Translations under genes and position numbers: made by a program | Assembly (NCBI GenBank): GCA_002502605.1 | Contig: DAPR01000075.1 | Span: 1-8,706 of the forward strand | DNA: 8,706 bases | Direction of reading: 5' to 3' | Source: Euryarchaeota archaeon UBA258 | GTDB lineage: Archaea; Thermoplasmatota; Poseidoniia; Poseidoniales; Poseidoniaceae | The notes under the pieces: model-generated | Told to the model about the DNA's origin: nothing | What the model saw: only the letters and a program-made list of their open reading frames with translations | Databases searched by the model: none | Shown here: positions 7,111 to 8,706 of the stretch, one piece after another | How the letters are laid out: each line of letters begins with the position of its first letter | Position numbering within the stretch: the stretch's first letter is position 1

Positions 7111-8670
7111 ATGAACAGAGTTCTCTCTGCACTTGCTTGCCTCACCCTTCTGCTTGTTTCAGTACCCCTCACCTCTGCTCAAGCACCAACCGCAGCAGTC
7201 TCAATGACATGCGATCAAAACGTCCATGAGTTCACAGATTCTCTCACAAACCAATCGATTGTTGTCGTGTGCACAGTCAGTAATCCTACAACATATCAAG
7301 AGAGGATTTCTTTCTCATCAGGCAGTTCGGAATTTGGTGTGCAGGCTGAAGATGTCTATGTCGGCGGGAATCAAGAACTCGATGTCAACATCACACTAAT
7401 GTCCCTCGAACGTGTTGGTAAATTGACCAACAGTTCAGCTTTTATCATGGCCTCGGTCCAAGAAATCAATTCATTGCCACCGGTGAACAGTGCGACCAAT
7501 ACCTCTACTGTATCTATCCACCAAGGGCTCTATACATCGAATGGATGTTCTACATCGGCAACCAGTGAGTATCAATACGTCGTTTTGGAAATCAGTGAAA
7601 TACAAAATGGAATACTGACACATATTGGAAACATTACCCTTCATCTGAATCATTCAGCAGCCCCAGTTCACGCCTCCAATTTCGCTTTGCTTTCAGAAAT
7701 GGGATGTTATGACAACGTTTCATTCCACCGAGTCATTCAGGGATTCATGATTCAATCTGGTGACTTCACAACCGGTGATGGAACTGGCGGTCATGCTGCG
7801 TCTTGGCAAGGTTACTGCAACGGGCAAGCCTCAACAAACCATAGTGCATGCACACCTTCGTCTTGGACAATTCCCGATGAAGCCAACAATCTCACGCATA
7901 TTCCATACACCCTTTCAATGGCAAAAACCAGTAATTCAAACACTGGTGGCAGTCAATTTTTCATCGTCTCTCCCGGTTCAACGCCTTCGCATCTTGACGG
8001 AGTGCACACAGTGTTCGGAAGTGTTCACTCTGGGTATTCAATAGTTGATTACATCGATGCAGTTCAAACCGGAGGTTCACAAGGCTCAGATCCTGTTAAC
8101 GAAATCAAAATTATGAATGCATATCCTTCATTTACAAATGATCAAGATGTGGATGGATTTGACAACAATCAAGACAATTGCCCTACTGTTTCTAACCCAA
8201 ACCAAACTGATACCGATGGTGATGGAGTTGGGGATGAATGCGATTCTGATTTAGATGGCGATGGTGTGAGCAATGAGAACGATCTATACCCCTACAATGG
8301 CAACGAAAGTGCAGATACTGATGGAGATAACATTGGAGACAACGCAGATGCTGATGACGATAATGATGGACTCAACGACACTGATGATGCATTCCCACTG
8401 GACCCATTAGAAACCCTCGACACCGATGGAGACGGCATTGGAAACAACGCTGATGCAGACGATGATGGTGATGGTATTGAAGATACAATCGACAACTGTC
8501 AATTTGTTGCCAATCCCGATCAAGCAGACGCCGATGGCGATGGCGTAGGTACAGCATGTGACGGGAATGAAGGTTCGAGTTCAAGTGAATCAGAATCAGT
8601 TCCGTCAATCGGCCTGCTTGCTACAAGCATGTGCTTGCTCGGAGCGGCGCTTCTTGTTCGACGTGACTGA
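7111..8670 (+). CDS. Secreted cyclophilin-type peptidyl-prolyl isomerase with TSP3 repeats and C-terminal anchor
   Basis: A 519-residue exported protein. Residues 1-24 are a signal peptide (core LACLTLLLVSVPL, end SAQA). A beta-rich N-terminal region (about 28-135, with Cys pair C34/C54) resembles no family I can name. The cyclophilin domain spans about 155-337: FHRVIQGFMIQSGD (205-218) holds catalytic R207, SQFFIV (281-286) the substrate-pocket Phe, and LDGVHTVFG (295-303) H299. An insertion at about 228-252 carries C236 and C247, a possible disulfide. Residues 344-485 are Asp-rich thrombospondin type 3 repeats expected to bind Ca2+. A Ser/Glu linker (488-496), a hydrophobic helix (about 499-515) and an RRD tail end the protein, pointing to membrane anchoring or sorting. 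Twelve N-x-S/T sequons suggest a glycoprotein. It likely assists folding of exported proteins by proline isomerisation. A 105-base gap with its own promoter separates it from ubiA, so it is probably a separate unit. Local base composition is more AT-rich than that of its neighbours. Confidence 0.9.
   Translation: MNRVLSALACLTLLLVSVPLTSAQAPTAAVSMTCDQNVHEFTDSLTNQSIVVVCTVSNPTTYQERISFSSGSSEFGVQAEDVYVGGNQELDVNITLMSLERVGKLTNSSAFIMASVQEINSLPPVNSATNTSTVSIHQGLYTSNGCSTSATSEYQYVVLEISEIQNGILTHIGNITLHLNHSAAPVHASNFALLSEMGCYDNVSFHRVIQGFMIQSGDFTTGDGTGGHAASWQGYCNGQASTNHSACTPSSWTIPDEANNLTHIPYTLSMAKTSNSNTGGSQFFIVSPGSTPSHLDGVHTVFGSVHSGYSIVDYIDAVQTGGSQGSDPVNEIKIMNAYPSFTNDQDVDGFDNNQDNCPTVSNPNQTDTDGDGVGDECDSDLDGDGVSNENDLYPYNGNESADTDGDNIGDNADADDDNDGLNDTDDAFPLDPLETLDTDGDGIGNNADADDDGDGIEDTIDNCQFVANPDQADADGDGVGTACDGNEGSSSSESESVPSIGLLATSMCLLGAALLVRRD
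8140..8565 (+). repeat. Thrombospondin type 3 Ca2+-binding repeat array in the cyclophilin gene
   Basis: This part encodes residues 344-485. It has about eight Asp-rich loops, starting at D344, D367, D378, D402, D413, D437, D448 and D473, mostly of the form DxDxDGxG. Two full DNCxxxxNPxQxDxDGDGVGxxCD units, with Cys pairs C357/C377 and C463/C483, bracket two near-identical middle units (402-433 and 437-468). At the DNA level this shows as recurring GATGGNGATGG-like words. Confidence 0.85.
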
Positions 8671-8672
8671 TT

Positions 8673-8690
8673 CCATGTCGTCCGAACTGT
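8673..8690 (+). repeat. 18-base intergenic repeat, copy 2 (after the cyclophilin gene)
   Basis: CCATGTCGTCCGAACTGT starts two bases after the cyclophilin stop and differs from the 7013 copy at one base. The remaining 16 bases of the window after it show no gene or terminator. Confidence 0.7.
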
Positions 8691-8706
8691 TGCGAGAGTG
8701 AACATA

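Noticed and set aside
1..8706. CRISPR arrays, tRNA or rRNA genes, insertion sequences
   Set aside because: I looked for regularly spaced repeats, cloverleaf-like segments, transposase motifs and terminal inverted repeats and saw none; nearly all the sequence is occupied by six protein genes.

Overview
The window looks like a piece of a marine euryarchaeal genome, most likely Marine Group II (Poseidoniales) or a close relative in the Thermoplasmata. This is inferred from gene content: a geranylgeranyl reductase-type flavoprotein, a membrane-anchored halocyanin-like cupredoxin, a secreted cyclophilin with Asp-rich thrombospondin type 3 repeats and a C-terminal anchor, and a promoter placed as for a leaderless archaeal transcript. 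No rRNA or other phylogenetic marker is present, so the placement is moderate-confidence only. Coding density is high, and no gene-free stretch exceeds about 105 bases.

Left half, minus strand, read from right to left: a small exported type I copper protein (4036 to 3554), a geranylgeranyl reductase family flavoprotein (3557 to 2277, overlapping the copper gene's stop as ATGA), and, after a 51-base gap, a very long CcmF-type cytochrome c heme lyase (2225 to 1) whose 3' end lies beyond the left edge. The CcmF frame is open for all 741 codons in the window and carries the WWD motif and all four heme-handling histidines.

Right half, plus strand: a UbiD-family decarboxylase (4127 to 6112) whose stop codon overlaps the start of a UbiA-family prenyltransferase (6112 to 7005) as TGATG. 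After a 105-base gap with its own promoter comes a secreted cyclophilin fused to Ca2+-binding TSP3 repeats and a C-terminal anchor (7111 to 8670).

The two divergent operons share a short intergenic region around 4037 to 4126 and fit one theme, assembly of a membrane electron-transport chain. UbiA and UbiD family enzymes prenylate and decarboxylate an aromatic quinone precursor, the reductase could saturate the polyprenyl tail (or archaeal lipids), CcmF attaches heme to c-type cytochromes, and the cupredoxin carries electrons outside the membrane. The link is inferred from family knowledge and gene order. The main oddities are the UbiD C-terminal extension, which resembles a second copy of part of its own core, the roughly 200 extra residues in CcmF, the shared C-terminal anchor design of the two exported proteins, and a near-identical 18-base repeat on both sides of the cyclophilin gene.
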